Origin: Cycloclasticus pugetii PS-1
GTDB taxonomy: Bacteria > Pseudomonadota > Gammaproteobacteria > Methylococcales > Cycloclasticaceae
DNA length: 64,000 nt
NCBI RefSeq assembly: GCF_000384415.1
Contig: NZ_ARVU01000001.1
Location: forward strand, 620,001 to 684,000
Direction of reading: 5' to 3'
Below the pieces are notes generated by a model. The model saw nothing but the letters and a program-made list of their open reading frames with translations, had not been told where the DNA came from and searched no databases. Shown here piece after piece: positions 54,308 to 62,594 of this stretch. Positions within the stretch are counted from its first letter, which is position 1, and each line of letters begins with the position of its first letter. Made by a program: the position numbers and the translations under genes.

Positions 54308-55067
54308 AATATTTACTGGCCGAGTGAGACATCGGCGGTTTAAGCCGAAAGAAAACGAATTTCAATACACTATATTTATGTTGTATTTAGACCTTGATGA
54401 ATTACCGACGTTGTTTGATCGATTTTGGCTCTGGTCCTTAAATAAACCCAATGTCGCTAGCTTCCAGACTCAACAATATTTAGCGGATGAAAACGGCTGT
54501 ATAAAAACCGCGGTTAAACATGAAGTTAAAGCACAGTTAGGCGTTGTTCCGAAAGGGCCCATAAGGTTACTGACACATCTGTCTTATTTTGGATATTGCT
54601 TTAACCCAGTTTCTTTTTATTATTGCTTTAACGAAGATGGTGAAACGCTTGATTTTATAGTCGCGCAAATTAATAACACGCCGTGGAATGAAAGGCACTG
54701 TTATGTTTTAGATAATAGACCCTCCGACGCAAGCAATAGCCCCTCTAAAGTGGTTAGAAGTGAGTTTGAAAAAACATTTCATGTATCGCCATTTTTGCCG
54801 ATGGGTATGCGCTATTTTTGGCGTTTTAATACGCCGAGTGAAAAATTAGCTGTTTATATGAAAAACACGCAGGATGACGAGACGTTCTTTGATGTTAATT
54901 TGTCATTAAAGCGCAAAGAAATTAATTCGTTAAATTTATGCGCTGCTCTCGTAACGTTCCCTTTGATGACGTGGCAAGTAATAGTTGGTATTTACTGGCA
55001 ATCATTAAAGTTATGGTTAAGAAAAACACCTTTTTATGATCACCCTAAAACGCATAACACTAAGTAA
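54297..55067 (+). CDS. DUF1365 protein
   Basis: About 256 residues. The family opens with a short N terminus followed by G-R-V-R-H-R-R-F; this is matched by GTG 54297 (V-N-S-K-I-F-T-G-R-V-R-H-R-R-F), so that start is used even though the frame extends 87 bases upstream. Conserved blocks LYLDLDELP, LTHLSYFGYCFNPVSFYYCF and NTPWNERHCYV are present. DUF1365 genes nearly always lie between the flavin oxidoreductase and the CFA-type methyltransferase, as here. The function is unknown, presumably in fatty acyl modification. Confidence 0.9.
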   Translation: MNSKIFTGRVRHRRFKPKENEFQYTIFMLYLDLDELPTLFDRFWLWSLNKPNVASFQTQQYLADENGCIKTAVKHEVKAQLGVVPKGPIRLLTHLSYFGYCFNPVSFYYCFNEDGETLDFIVAQINNTPWNERHCYVLDNRPSDASNSPSKVVRSEFEKTFHVSPFLPMGMRYFWRFNTPSEKLAVYMKNTQDDETFFDVNLSLKRKEINSLNLCAALVTFPLMTWQVIVGIYWQSLKLWLRKTPFYDHPKTHNTK

Positions 55068-55112
55068 TGAATAGACTCGATAGTAACCTAACAATGATAA
55101 TTTGAGGATGGT

Positions 55113-56408
55113 ATGAGCAAATCAGCATCAGTAAGAAAACTAACACAACACTTAGAAAATAAAGCCTCTCATCGCAGAGGCACTTTGTTTAGCAAGGTGT
55201 TGAAAAAAGCTGTATTTAAACAGCTAAATCACCTTCAGTATGGTCAACTAACGTTGACCGACAGTGGGGAAACACACCATTTTATGGGTGATAAAAGCAG
55301 TGATTTAGTCGTAGAAATAAACGTTTTAAATAACGAATTTTATTGGTATATCGCTTTAGGCGGTAGCATAGGGGCTGCCGAATCTTATATAAATGATTAC
55401 TGGCGCACACCTGATCTAACCAAGGTTATTCAGCTATTTGCGTTAAACCAATCTGTTATGGACTCAATGGAGACAGGTTTGGCGAGCTTTACAAGCCCCA
55501 TTAAAAAAGCATTTCACTGGTTAAACAAGAACACGCATAAGGGAAGTAAAAGTAATATCGTTGCGCACTACGACCTCGGTAATGATTTCTTTAAGCTATT
55601 TCTGGATCCAACGATGATGTATTCATCGGGTATTTTTTATCAACCAGATAACACAATGGAGCAAGCCTCGGCCAATAAATTAGAAAGAATTTGTACTCGT
55701 TTAAAGTTAAGGCCAGAAGATCAAGTGATTGAAATTGGCACAGGCTGGGGTGGTTTTGCGATGTACGCGGCTAAACACTATGGCTGCCATGTCACCACAA
55801 CTACAATTTCTGAAGAACAGTACGCCTATGCACAACAACAAATTGACAATGCGGGTTTAAGCAACAAGATTACGCTATTAAAACAAGACTATCGTGAGCT
55901 GACAGGGCAGTATGATAAGTTAGTGTCAATAGAAATGATCGAAGCGGTAGGTCATCAATACTTTGACACCTTCTTTTCAAAATGTAGTGCGCTTTTAAAA
56001 GACGATGGTGAGATGCTTATTCAAGCCATTACTATTAGTGACCAGCGATTTAATAGCGCAAAAAAAGATGTCGACTTTATAAAGCGCTATATTTTTCCTG
56101 GTAGTTGTATACCGTCTATTAACGCGATTAGCCACAGCCTAACTAAATCGAGTGATTTGCGAATGACCAATATGGATGACTTCGGTATGCATTACGCAAG
56201 AACGTTAAATGAATGGAACAAATCGTTTAAAAATAATATTCAAGAGGTAAAGGCACAAGGCTTTAGTGATGAGTTCATTAGGATGTGGGAATATTATTTC
56301 AGTTATTGCGAAGGTGGATTTAAAGAACAGGTAATTAGTGTATCGCAGTTGCATTTAGTTAAACCTATGGCGCGGGTTCCAATGTCGTTAGTAGCACTGG
56401 AGACATAA
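55113..56408 (+). CDS. CFA synthase-type S-adenosylmethionine methyltransferase, possibly UfaM-like
   Basis: A 431-residue cyclopropane-fatty-acyl-phospholipid synthase family enzyme. The N-terminal lipid-binding domain is followed by the SAM-binding motif VIEIGTGWGGFAMYAA (about 208-223). Also seen are HYDLGNDFF, SSGIFYQPDNTMEQAS, SIEMIEAVGH and FIKRYIFPG. It would methylate the double bond of phospholipid acyl chains, giving either a cyclopropane or, as in Rhodobacter UfaM, a methyl branch for furan fatty acid synthesis. The neighbouring UfaD-like flavin enzyme favours the second. Its GGAG near the 3' end serves the next gene. Confidence 0.9.
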   Translation: MSKSASVRKLTQHLENKASHRRGTLFSKVLKKAVFKQLNHLQYGQLTLTDSGETHHFMGDKSSDLVVEINVLNNEFYWYIALGGSIGAAESYINDYWRTPDLTKVIQLFALNQSVMDSMETGLASFTSPIKKAFHWLNKNTHKGSKSNIVAHYDLGNDFFKLFLDPTMMYSSGIFYQPDNTMEQASANKLERICTRLKLRPEDQVIEIGTGWGGFAMYAAKHYGCHVTTTTISEEQYAYAQQQIDNAGLSNKITLLKQDYRELTGQYDKLVSIEMIEAVGHQYFDTFFSKCSALLKDDGEMLIQAITISDQRFNSAKKDVDFIKRYIFPGSCIPSINAISHSLTKSSDLRMTNMDDFGMHYARTLNEWNKSFKNNIQEVKAQGFSDEFIRMWEYYFSYCEGGFKEQVISVSQLHLVKPMARVPMSLVALET

Positions 56409-56410
56409 CA

Positions 56411-56911
56411 ATCAACCTGTGGCAAACAGTTTTATTATTTCAGGCTGGTTGGCTAGTCCTCGTTTCATGCCACGACAGTTTGCTTTACTTAGTCTCAATC
56501 GCTTTGATTTTGCTTTATTTGCTGCTCGACCTATATAAGACAAAGCAAAAAGACTATTTATCGTACGCCTTGCCGAAGCTTTTAATGTTTATAAGCGGTT
56601 GCCTGGCAGATTGGAGTTTAGCCAAACTTGAGTTTATTCAGTTTGCTGCTGATGGCCCGACTCTACCTTTTTGGTTAGTGTTGCTTTGGCTGCTTTTTTC
56701 TATTACGTTTGAACAGTGTTACCGCTGGTTAAGCGGTAAGCTAAAGGTTGCCGCTTTATTGGGAGGCTTATTTGGCCCAGCTTCATATTGGGCTGCCAGC
56801 AAACTGTCCGCTGTCAGCATACAGATGCCGGTTGAATTTACTCTATTAAGTGCTGTTTTTTGGGCCGTGCTGTTTGTTGCTTTTATTAAAAAAAGACCGC
56901 TGGCCACTTAA
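56411..56911 (+). CDS. DUF2878 membrane protein with apparent AUC start codon
   Basis: About 166 residues, five or six hydrophobic segments. The DUF2878 family begins M-N-L-W-Q; here the reading frame gives I-N-L-W-Q-T-V-L-L-F-Q-A-G-W from the ATC at 56411, just 2 bases after the methyltransferase stop. GGAG (56399-56402) lies 8 bases before that ATC. The first conventional in-frame start (TTG 56480) would delete the first membrane helix. I therefore place the start at ATC, or at a mis-sequenced ATG. It is the last gene of the lipid operon and overlaps convergent cbiX by 4 bases. The function is unknown. Confidence 0.72.
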   Translation: MNLWQTVLLFQAGWLVLVSCHDSLLYLVSIALILLYLLLDLYKTKQKDYLSYALPKLLMFISGCLADWSLAKLEFIQFAADGPTLPFWLVLLWLLFSITFEQCYRWLSGKLKVAALLGGLFGPASYWAASKLSAVSIQMPVEFTLLSAVFWAVLFVAFIKKRPLAT

Positions 56912-57288
56912 GCGCTCACTAATGTCGAGTTAACCGCGGTTGAAATCAATAAATCCACCATTAAATCAGAAGCGCCTAAGTGAGGCGAAAGGCTAATATT
57001 GATGTTTGCATGCTGAGCTGTACACCTATTAATAATATTAGGTATATCTTCCACCACATGCCGACCAGAATTAAGAAAGTAAGGCAAAACGGTAATTGAT
57101 GTTGCACCCTCTGCAATACACTGCTCAATACCTTCAGGAATCAATATATCGCTTAGCTCCAAAAATGCCGGCTTAACAATATCGTATTGTTCACCGCAGT
57201 TCTTTTTAAGCTTTTCAGCTAGATGGACTACCTCATCATTCGATTGTTTGCGTCGGCTACCATGCGCAACTAGTAATAGTGCATTCAT
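56908..57288 (-). CDS. cbiX: Sirohydrochlorin chelatase, CbiX small/SirB type
   Basis: A 126-residue class II chelatase. Metal-binding histidines are in LLVAHGSRRKQ (His near residue 9) and SGRHVVEDIP. It inserts cobalt, iron or nickel into sirohydrochlorin for B12 or siroheme. Small CbiX proteins act as homodimers. It is the last gene of the minus-strand light-linked operon and overlaps the PsiE-like gene by 4 bases. No other cobalamin or siroheme gene is adjacent. Placement with photolyase suggests control of tetrapyrrole metabolism by light. Confidence 0.88.
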   Translation of the reverse strand: MNALLLVAHGSRRKQSNDEVVHLAEKLKKNCGEQYDIVKPAFLELSDILIPEGIEQCIAEGATSITVLPYFLNSGRHVVEDIPNIINRCTAQHANINISLSPHLGASDLMVDLLISTAVNSTLVSA

Positions 57289-57743
57289 GATGTAACAGTC
57301 TCATCATGATTCTTTCCTAGCAAGTAGTAAGTGATACCTAAAGCCAGAATAATACTCGCTAGAGCAAACATATGCATAGGGTCGACAAACTTAAAGTCAA
57401 TAATGATAACTTTCCTAGCCATTGCCATCATAGCCGTTGCGACGACTAACCTTAGCGGAAATACATCAGTCCTTAAGTAAAGCACAATATTTTGGAAAAT
57501 TTCTATCGCGATTAAAACCGCTAAAAAAGCAGCGAAGGTCTTAAATATATCTGACAAGCTAAGCAACAAGAAAGGAGGCGCTAGTAGTTGCTTATACATC
57601 ACATAAAAAACATCGGCGACTCCCCAAAAAATAACCAGCACCATTAATACAGCCAGTATTTTTATGGCCACTTTTATGGCCTTATGCAAAATGGAAATTA
57701 AAGGGTCGTGGTGCTCGGTAGGTAGTTCATCATGCTGGCTCAT
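57285..57743 (-). CDS. PsiE-like membrane protein (second copy)
   Basis: A 152-residue inner-membrane protein with four hydrophobic segments (about 27-50, 65-87, 93-113, 125-143) and conserved VATAMMAMARKVIIIDFK. It is of the PsiE family and a paralogue of 32803-33243. The N terminus is charged (MSQHDELPTEHHDPL). It is in an operon between a lipocalin and cbiX; the role there is unknown. Confidence 0.78.
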   Translation of the reverse strand: MSQHDELPTEHHDPLISILHKAIKVAIKILAVLMVLVIFWGVADVFYVMYKQLLAPPFLLLSLSDIFKTFAAFLAVLIAIEIFQNIVLYLRTDVFPLRLVVATAMMAMARKVIIIDFKFVDPMHMFALASIILALGITYYLLGKNHDETVTS

Positions 57744-57772
57744 GTCAGGTCTCTTTAAAATATATAAGGTAA

Positions 57773-58300
57773 TTACTGGTGAACGAAAATTAACGCTGAG
57801 GTGTCGAATCCAATAGATTTTGACATTGAGATAAACCGGTCTATCACCTCTGGTTTAACGGTAGGGGTTCTTGCTAACAACCATAAATAGTCTTTATCTG
57901 GGCCCGATATAAAGGCATATTGATAGCCTACGGCATCCAACTCAAAAACAATATACGAACCATAAAAGGGGCCAAAAAATGATACCTTTAAATGCCCTTC
58001 ATCGGCGTCATTCACAAAATAAGCTTTACCTTGGGCTTCTTGCCAAGCATTATTGTCGGCTGAAAACCCACGGTTAACAACGTTAATACCACCGTCCTCT
58101 CTTAAGCTATAGTCTGCGGTAACTTTGCTAAGCCCTCTTTCAAAAGAATGGTCTAGCCGCGCAATTTCATGCCATGTTCCTAAGTACCGTTCAAGCTGAA
58201 AATTTTCAACCGGTTTTACCCCCTCTGGTATGCCAACACATCCGGACAGGATAAAAACAACACTGAAAAAAAGATAAGCTATGGTTTTTTTTCTAAACAT
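57773..58300 (-). CDS. blc: Lipocalin Blc-like outer-membrane lipoprotein
   Basis: About 175 residues. A lipoprotein signal peptide has lipobox LSGC (SVVFILSGCVG). The lipocalin signature GTWHEIARLDHSFERG is present, as is the final strand LWLLARTPTVKPEVIDRFI. Bacterial lipocalins carry lysophospholipids or fatty acids and appear under membrane stress. ATG at 58300 is preferred; the GTG at 58315 lies right against the AAAGG element. Its presence with photolyase in a light-linked operon matches many gammaproteobacteria and points to repair or carriage of damaged lipids. Confidence 0.9.
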   Translation of the reverse strand: MFRKKTIAYLFFSVVFILSGCVGIPEGVKPVENFQLERYLGTWHEIARLDHSFERGLSKVTADYSLREDGGINVVNRGFSADNNAWQEAQGKAYFVNDADEGHLKVSFFGPFYGSYIVFELDAVGYQYAFISGPDKDYLWLLARTPTVKPEVIDRFISMSKSIGFDTSALIFVHQ

Positions 58301-58307
58301 AGAGTGA

Positions 58308-59720
58308 CTATACACCTTTAAAAGCAGACAGCGCTCTTAAGCGACCCCGCTTTAAATCAACAATCGGGCTAGGGTAATTCTCCGGTCTATTCTTGGCGCT
58401 GGGTAAATGAATGTCTTTATCTGATAAGTGTGCCAGCTCTGGCAGGTAATGGCGAATAAAAGCACCCTTTGGATCAAACCGTTGCGATTGAGTGACTGGA
58501 TTAAAAATTCTAAAGTAAGGCACCGAATCAGAGCCTGTTGAGGCACACCATTGCCAGCCCCCATTGTTTGCCGACAGATCACCATCAATTAAATGTTGCA
58601 TAAACCAACGCTCACCTAAGCGCCAGTCTATCAATAAATGTTTCGTTAAAAACATAGCCACTATCATCCGCAAACGGTTATGCATCCACCCCCTTGTTAA
58701 TAGCTGCCGCATGGCTGCATCAACAATGGGGATTCCCGTTTTACCGTTCTGCCATGCCGCTAATTGCTCTTTATCATGTCGCCATTCAATCTGCTCTGTT
58801 TGCAGCTTCAAGGGCTTATGTTTAGACACTTGCGGAAAATCAATCAGTGTGTGTTTATAAAATTCACGCCACAGCAATTCGTTTTGCCAAATATGTACGC
58901 CATCACTCATTTCACAATGCAAGGTTGCGTGCCAACATTGTGCAGCGGAGAGTATTCCACTGGCTAGATACGGCGAAAGTCGGCTGGTGCCAGCTAACGA
59001 TGGCGTATCCCTATCGGTTTTGTAGTGTTGAATAGGCTGCTGACAAAATTCAGTCAATCGAGTTAAGGCTTCCTGTTGACCGGCAGGCCAAAAGGTTTGT
59101 ATTTTGTTTGAAACCGTTGGCCAGGGTATGTCTGCAAGTTGACACTGCTCTTTCAATCTCTTCGTTACGTTGTCGCTTATTTTTTTGCAAGGATTAGGTA
59201 CAGGGTAGAGGCTAGGCGGGGTCGCAAGCCGCTGCCGAGCTTGTGTTGAAAACGCTGTAAATACTTTATACGGCGTGCCGGTTTTAGTCCGTATACTTGC
59301 TGGTGGAAGCAGCAATTGGTCGTGATGCTCTTGATAGGCCACGCCAATGTCTTGGCATCGTTCAATAACGTTTGCATCTCTTTGACTTTCGTTAACGGCC
59401 AGCTCCGCGTTAACGTGCACTTGATTTACAGCCCACTGCTGACAAATAGTGGCGATTAAATCAGGAATTTGCTGGTAGTTATCATGCTGAAAAAAGTGCA
59501 ATTCAATATTTAGCTCAGCTAACTCTTTTTCAAGTTGAACGAGATTGCGGTGCCAAAAGTCCAGTTTTACCGCAGCATCATCATGCTGATGCCATTGTTG
59601 TGGTGTGGCAATATATATTGCAATAACCGGCTGTGTCGATTGGCAAGCATGGTAAAGCGCAGGGTTATCAATGGTGCGCAAATCATTACGAAACCAAACT
59701 AATTCATGCTGTGCCGACAT
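58308..59720 (-). CDS. phrB: Deoxyribodipyrimidine photolyase (CPD photolyase)
   Basis: About 470 residues. It repairs cyclobutane pyrimidine dimers using blue light. The N-terminal antenna domain begins HELVWFRNDLRTIDN. The C-terminal FAD domain carries TSRLSPYLASGILS, WMHNRLRMIVAMFLTKHLL, DGDLSANNGGWQWCASTGSDSVPYFRIFNP and KGAFIRHYLPEL, the class I pattern with the Trp chain residues. The longer frame reaches 59768, but ATG at 59720 starts at the MerR stop codon (TAATG) and gives the family N terminus. It is in the six-gene minus-strand operon. Confidence 0.94.
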   Translation of the reverse strand: MSAQHELVWFRNDLRTIDNPALYHACQSTQPVIAIYIATPQQWHQHDDAAVKLDFWHRNLVQLEKELAELNIELHFFQHDNYQQIPDLIATICQQWAVNQVHVNAELAVNESQRDANVIERCQDIGVAYQEHHDQLLLPPASIRTKTGTPYKVFTAFSTQARQRLATPPSLYPVPNPCKKISDNVTKRLKEQCQLADIPWPTVSNKIQTFWPAGQQEALTRLTEFCQQPIQHYKTDRDTPSLAGTSRLSPYLASGILSAAQCWHATLHCEMSDGVHIWQNELLWREFYKHTLIDFPQVSKHKPLKLQTEQIEWRHDKEQLAAWQNGKTGIPIVDAAMRQLLTRGWMHNRLRMIVAMFLTKHLLIDWRLGERWFMQHLIDGDLSANNGGWQWCASTGSDSVPYFRIFNPVTQSQRFDPKGAFIRHYLPELAHLSDKDIHLPSAKNRPENYPSPIVDLKRGRLRALSAFKGV

Positions 59721-60622
59721 TAGCGTTTTGTTTTTTCTAGCCAAGTTTTTATCGCAGCGGATTGCCAAGCGTTACTGCTATGGCCGCCTACACAGGCAAT
59801 ACCTAGGCTAGTTAATTGCTCATGGTGAATATCCGATGCCAAGCCAAGGCAGATAATATCGTCTTTCCACAGTGTGCCAAGTTTAGCTAACGGCTTAAAT
59901 GCTGTTTGCTCTAGGCGTTGATCTGCATATACTATTAATGGCCATTCAGCATTATTATGTAAGCGTGTTAAACCCGCTAAATCTTCAACTTTACCAAAGG
60001 CATTAACACGAAGGCCGCTTTGCAAAAGCAGGCTATGCAGCAAATAATAACCCAATGATGTCCCATCAAGGTCTAGGCTTGCTAGATAGCAATGTCCTTG
60101 TGGTTTTTGTTTTTCTGTACGCAAGGTCATTATTAGCATTTGCCGTTGCCAACTTTGTTGCCATAGCTGTTGTTCCAGCTGATAGCCCAGTGGTTGCAGT
60201 TGCCAGCGCTGGACTAATGTTACCTGCAAAGGGTGGTAGACGTATTCACAGAGTGTAGTAAACGGCACAGATTTGTTTAATCGGTCCAGCATCTGGTTTA
60301 CACCATGCTTGTTAAGCTCTGTGATGCTCGACAACAATTTATTTTGCTCCACTAACCATTGTTCAGCAACCGGCTCAGCCGCAGCATATGACTTACCGCT
60401 GGCAAGCAAAGTAGCCACCTTGCTGATCGCTACACCACGGTTTAGCCACGACAATATGTGTTGAATATCCTGAATATTGCCTTGGTTATACACACGATGG
60501 CCCTTCGCTGTTCTTTGTGGCTTAATTAAGCCATAACGCCGCTCCCATGCGCGCAAGGTGACCGAGGCCACCCCGGTTTGTTGGCTAACATCACCAATCG
60601 TATACGTTTTTTCAGATAGCAT
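59720..60622 (-). CDS. LitR-like MerR-family regulator, probably class II
   Basis: A 300-residue regulator. A MerR winged helix (about 7-75, TIGDVSQQTGVASVTLRAWERRYGLIKPQRTAKGHRVY) has the W-E-R-R-Y-G pattern of the LitR/CarH group. The C-terminal part resembles the B12-binding Rossmann fold, but the adenosylcobalamin lower-ligand histidine motif (DxHxxG) is not found; the stretch reads LDLDGTSLG. This fits class II LitR, which works with LOV photoreceptors rather than B12. A matching binding site is at 61607-61630, upstream of the operon it belongs to. It overlaps the DUF523 gene by 11 bases and phrB by 1. Confidence 0.85.
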   Translation of the reverse strand: MLSEKTYTIGDVSQQTGVASVTLRAWERRYGLIKPQRTAKGHRVYNQGNIQDIQHILSWLNRGVAISKVATLLASGKSYAAAEPVAEQWLVEQNKLLSSITELNKHGVNQMLDRLNKSVPFTTLCEYVYHPLQVTLVQRWQLQPLGYQLEQQLWQQSWQRQMLIMTLRTEKQKPQGHCYLASLDLDGTSLGYYLLHSLLLQSGLRVNAFGKVEDLAGLTRLHNNAEWPLIVYADQRLEQTAFKPLAKLGTLWKDDIICLGLASDIHHEQLTSLGIACVGGHSSNAWQSAAIKTWLEKTKR

Positions 60623-61556
60623 TACGTAAACTCAAATCGTCTGGGTAAGGTTGCAAATATGCCTGTTTTTCAATGTAGGGGTCGGGGTGGTTGTTAAAAT
60701 GATGCTTCAGCAAGGTAATGGGCACAATGAGCGGCACCTGATTAGTACGATATTGTTCAATAAGCTTACCTAGCTCTTGTTTCTCTTTAGCGGATAACAC
60801 TTTTTTCAAATAACCCTGTAAGTGCATTAACACATTGGTATGCGTTTTACGGGTGGCAAGAACGCTTAAATTTTCCATTAACAAACTAAAATAGTGCTCA
60901 GCCAAGTCATCAATATCGTGCTTACCCGCATCGGCCAATAATCGACCAAGCTCAACATAATGCGTGGGGGTACGCGCCATTAAGCAATACTTATAACTCG
61001 CGTGAAATTTAAGAATGCCTTGATAACTAAGCCCTTGTTTCTTTAGTTGTTGCCAATTGTGATAAGCATAAACCCGCGTGATAAAGCTTTCCCTGAGCAC
61101 CGCATCTTCTAATCGGCCAGACTCTTCAACGGGTAATAATGGCTTAGCCTCCATAACGGCTTTAGCATAAACCCCACGACCGGGTTCAGCCGCAGGATAA
61201 CCACCTTCTTGATAGACTTTGACCCGAAACACCCCACAACTAGGTGACTTTTGCATAAATACATAACCGCATAATTCATCTAGCTGTTGCGCTTTATGTT
61301 CACTATATGTCTTCAGCTGATCGGTGTAATCTACGCTATTATCGTGAACAGCCACCACCTTAGGCGACTGTACGTCGCCAATAAGGCGGATGGGTTTTCT
61401 AGGAATAGACATGCCGCTGGCCACTTCAGGGCATTCAGGTACAAACTCAAAATAGCGAGAGAGACTATCGGTACAAAGACGAGAATGCTTATGACCGCCG
61501 TCAAAACGTACCTCATTACCCAGCAAGCAACTGCTAATTCCTACTTTTATTTTCAT
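60612..61556 (-). CDS. DUF523-DUF1722 protein (YbgA-like)
   Basis: A 314-residue two-domain protein: DUF523 (about 1-150; VGISSCLLGNEVRFDGGHK, FVPECPEVASGMSIPRKPIRL, FMQKSPSCGVFRVKVY) and DUF1722 (about 185-305; FHASYKYCLMARTPTHYVELGRLLADAG, LMHLQGYLKKVLSAKEK). The cysteines in SSCL, VPECPE and SPSCG are conserved. The function is unknown, but the gene commonly accompanies photolyase and LitR. It is the first gene of the operon; a TTGTAC-N17-TATTCT promoter overlapping the LitR site lies upstream. Confidence 0.9.
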   Translation of the reverse strand: MKIKVGISSCLLGNEVRFDGGHKHSRLCTDSLSRYFEFVPECPEVASGMSIPRKPIRLIGDVQSPKVVAVHDNSVDYTDQLKTYSEHKAQQLDELCGYVFMQKSPSCGVFRVKVYQEGGYPAAEPGRGVYAKAVMEAKPLLPVEESGRLEDAVLRESFITRVYAYHNWQQLKKQGLSYQGILKFHASYKYCLMARTPTHYVELGRLLADAGKHDIDDLAEHYFSLLMENLSVLATRKTHTNVLMHLQGYLKKVLSAKEKQELGKLIEQYRTNQVPLIVPITLLKHHFNNHPDPYIEKQAYLQPYPDDLSLRNAI

Positions 61557-61584
61557 TGTTAATGTCCCTTATAAACTGTATGCA

Positions 61585-61613
61585 AGAATAGCAGCTTATA
61601 AAAAGTTGTACAA
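61585..61613 (-). promoter_or_regulatory. Predicted promoter of the DUF523-LitR-phrB operon
   Basis: On the minus strand, -35 TTGTAC (complement of 61608-61613) lies 17 bases before -10 TATTCT (complement of 61585-61590). The -35 box is part of one LitR half-site, so a bound regulator would block it. Confidence 0.55.
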
Positions 61614-61630
61614 GAATGTTATTTTGTACA
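61607..61630. promoter_or_regulatory. LitR-type operator between divergent light-linked operons
   Basis: TGTACA at 61607-61612 and TGTACA at 61625-61630, separated by exactly 12 bases. This agrees with the T(G/A)TACA-N12-TGTACA site reported for class II LitR in Pseudomonas putida (recalled, not searched). It is the only such pair found in the window and lies between the DUF523 and SDR genes. Confidence 0.75.
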
Positions 61631-61671
61631 AATATATGCCATTATAAAGCCATCAATTAAAGGTCATTTCT

Positions 61672-62580
61672 ATGAAACATGTTCTTATAACTGGTGGTAC
61701 AGGCTTAATTGGCTCGGCTTTGTGTAAATTATTGCTAAGCCAGCAGCATCAGGTCACCGTGCTTAGTCGGCAGCCCGACACAGTGCCCGCTAAATGCGGC
61801 CAACATGTTAAAGGCATTCAGTCGTTAAGCGATATTAGTGATGAGACACCGATTGATTGGGTTTTCAATTTGGCAGGCGAACCCATTGCCGATAAGCCAT
61901 GGACAAAAAAACGCAAGGCGTTGCTGGAAGCAAGCCGAATTGAGCTAACGCAACAGCTTGTTGACTGGATCGCCCAGCGCAAAACCACGCCAGACTGTTT
62001 AATCAGTGGTTCGGCCGTTGGCTGGTATGGCAATGGCAAAGACACAGTGTTAACAGAGCACAGTAATTTTGTGGATGAATACACCCACCAATTGTGTGAT
62101 GCATGGGAGCAACAAGCACTGCGCGCCAAAGCATTTGGTGTACGCGTGTGCACTATACGAACCGGCTTAGTGTTAGCACCAACGGGAGGCTTTTTACATA
62201 AAATGCTGCTGCCCTTCAAATTAGGCCTTGGGGGAAAGCTCGGCTCTGGTCAACAATACATGCCTTGGGTGCATATTAACGATATGGTACGCTTGCTGGC
62301 GTTCCTTGCTAATAACGAGCAAGCTCAAGGGCCATTTAATGCGTGCTCTGCTAACCCAGCACGTAACAATGAATTTACCAAAACCTTAGCGCAGACCCTA
62401 CATCGTTATGCGTTTATTCCAATCCCTGCTTGGTTACTTAAGGGCGTATTAGGTGAAATGTCTGGCTTATTATTAACAGGGCAACGAGCCATTCCCGAGA
62501 AAGCTCATGCAATGGGTTTTAACTTTGCTTATTCTGATTTACAAACAGCGTTAACAGATATTTTACAAACCAAACACTAA
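61672..62580 (+). CDS. TIGR01777-type NAD-dependent epimerase/dehydratase (YfcH-like)
   Basis: A 302-residue extended SDR. The nucleotide motif is ITGGTGLIGSAL (about 6-17); conserved family blocks are NLAGEPIADKPWTKKRK, SGSAVGWYG, WEQQALRAKAFGVRVCTIRTGLVLAP and GSGQQYMPWVHINDM, with a DUF1731-like C terminus (AIPEKAHAMGFNFAY). The substrate is unknown. It diverges from the LitR operon across the shared operator and is followed by hemH after 14 bases. Confidence 0.9.
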   Translation: MKHVLITGGTGLIGSALCKLLLSQQHQVTVLSRQPDTVPAKCGQHVKGIQSLSDISDETPIDWVFNLAGEPIADKPWTKKRKALLEASRIELTQQLVDWIAQRKTTPDCLISGSAVGWYGNGKDTVLTEHSNFVDEYTHQLCDAWEQQALRAKAFGVRVCTIRTGLVLAPTGGFLHKMLLPFKLGLGGKLGSGQQYMPWVHINDMVRLLAFLANNEQAQGPFNACSANPARNNEFTKTLAQTLHRYAFIPIPAWLLKGVLGEMSGLLLTGQRAIPEKAHAMGFNFAYSDLQTALTDILQTKH

Positions 62581-62594
62581 CAGCGGACGACATA

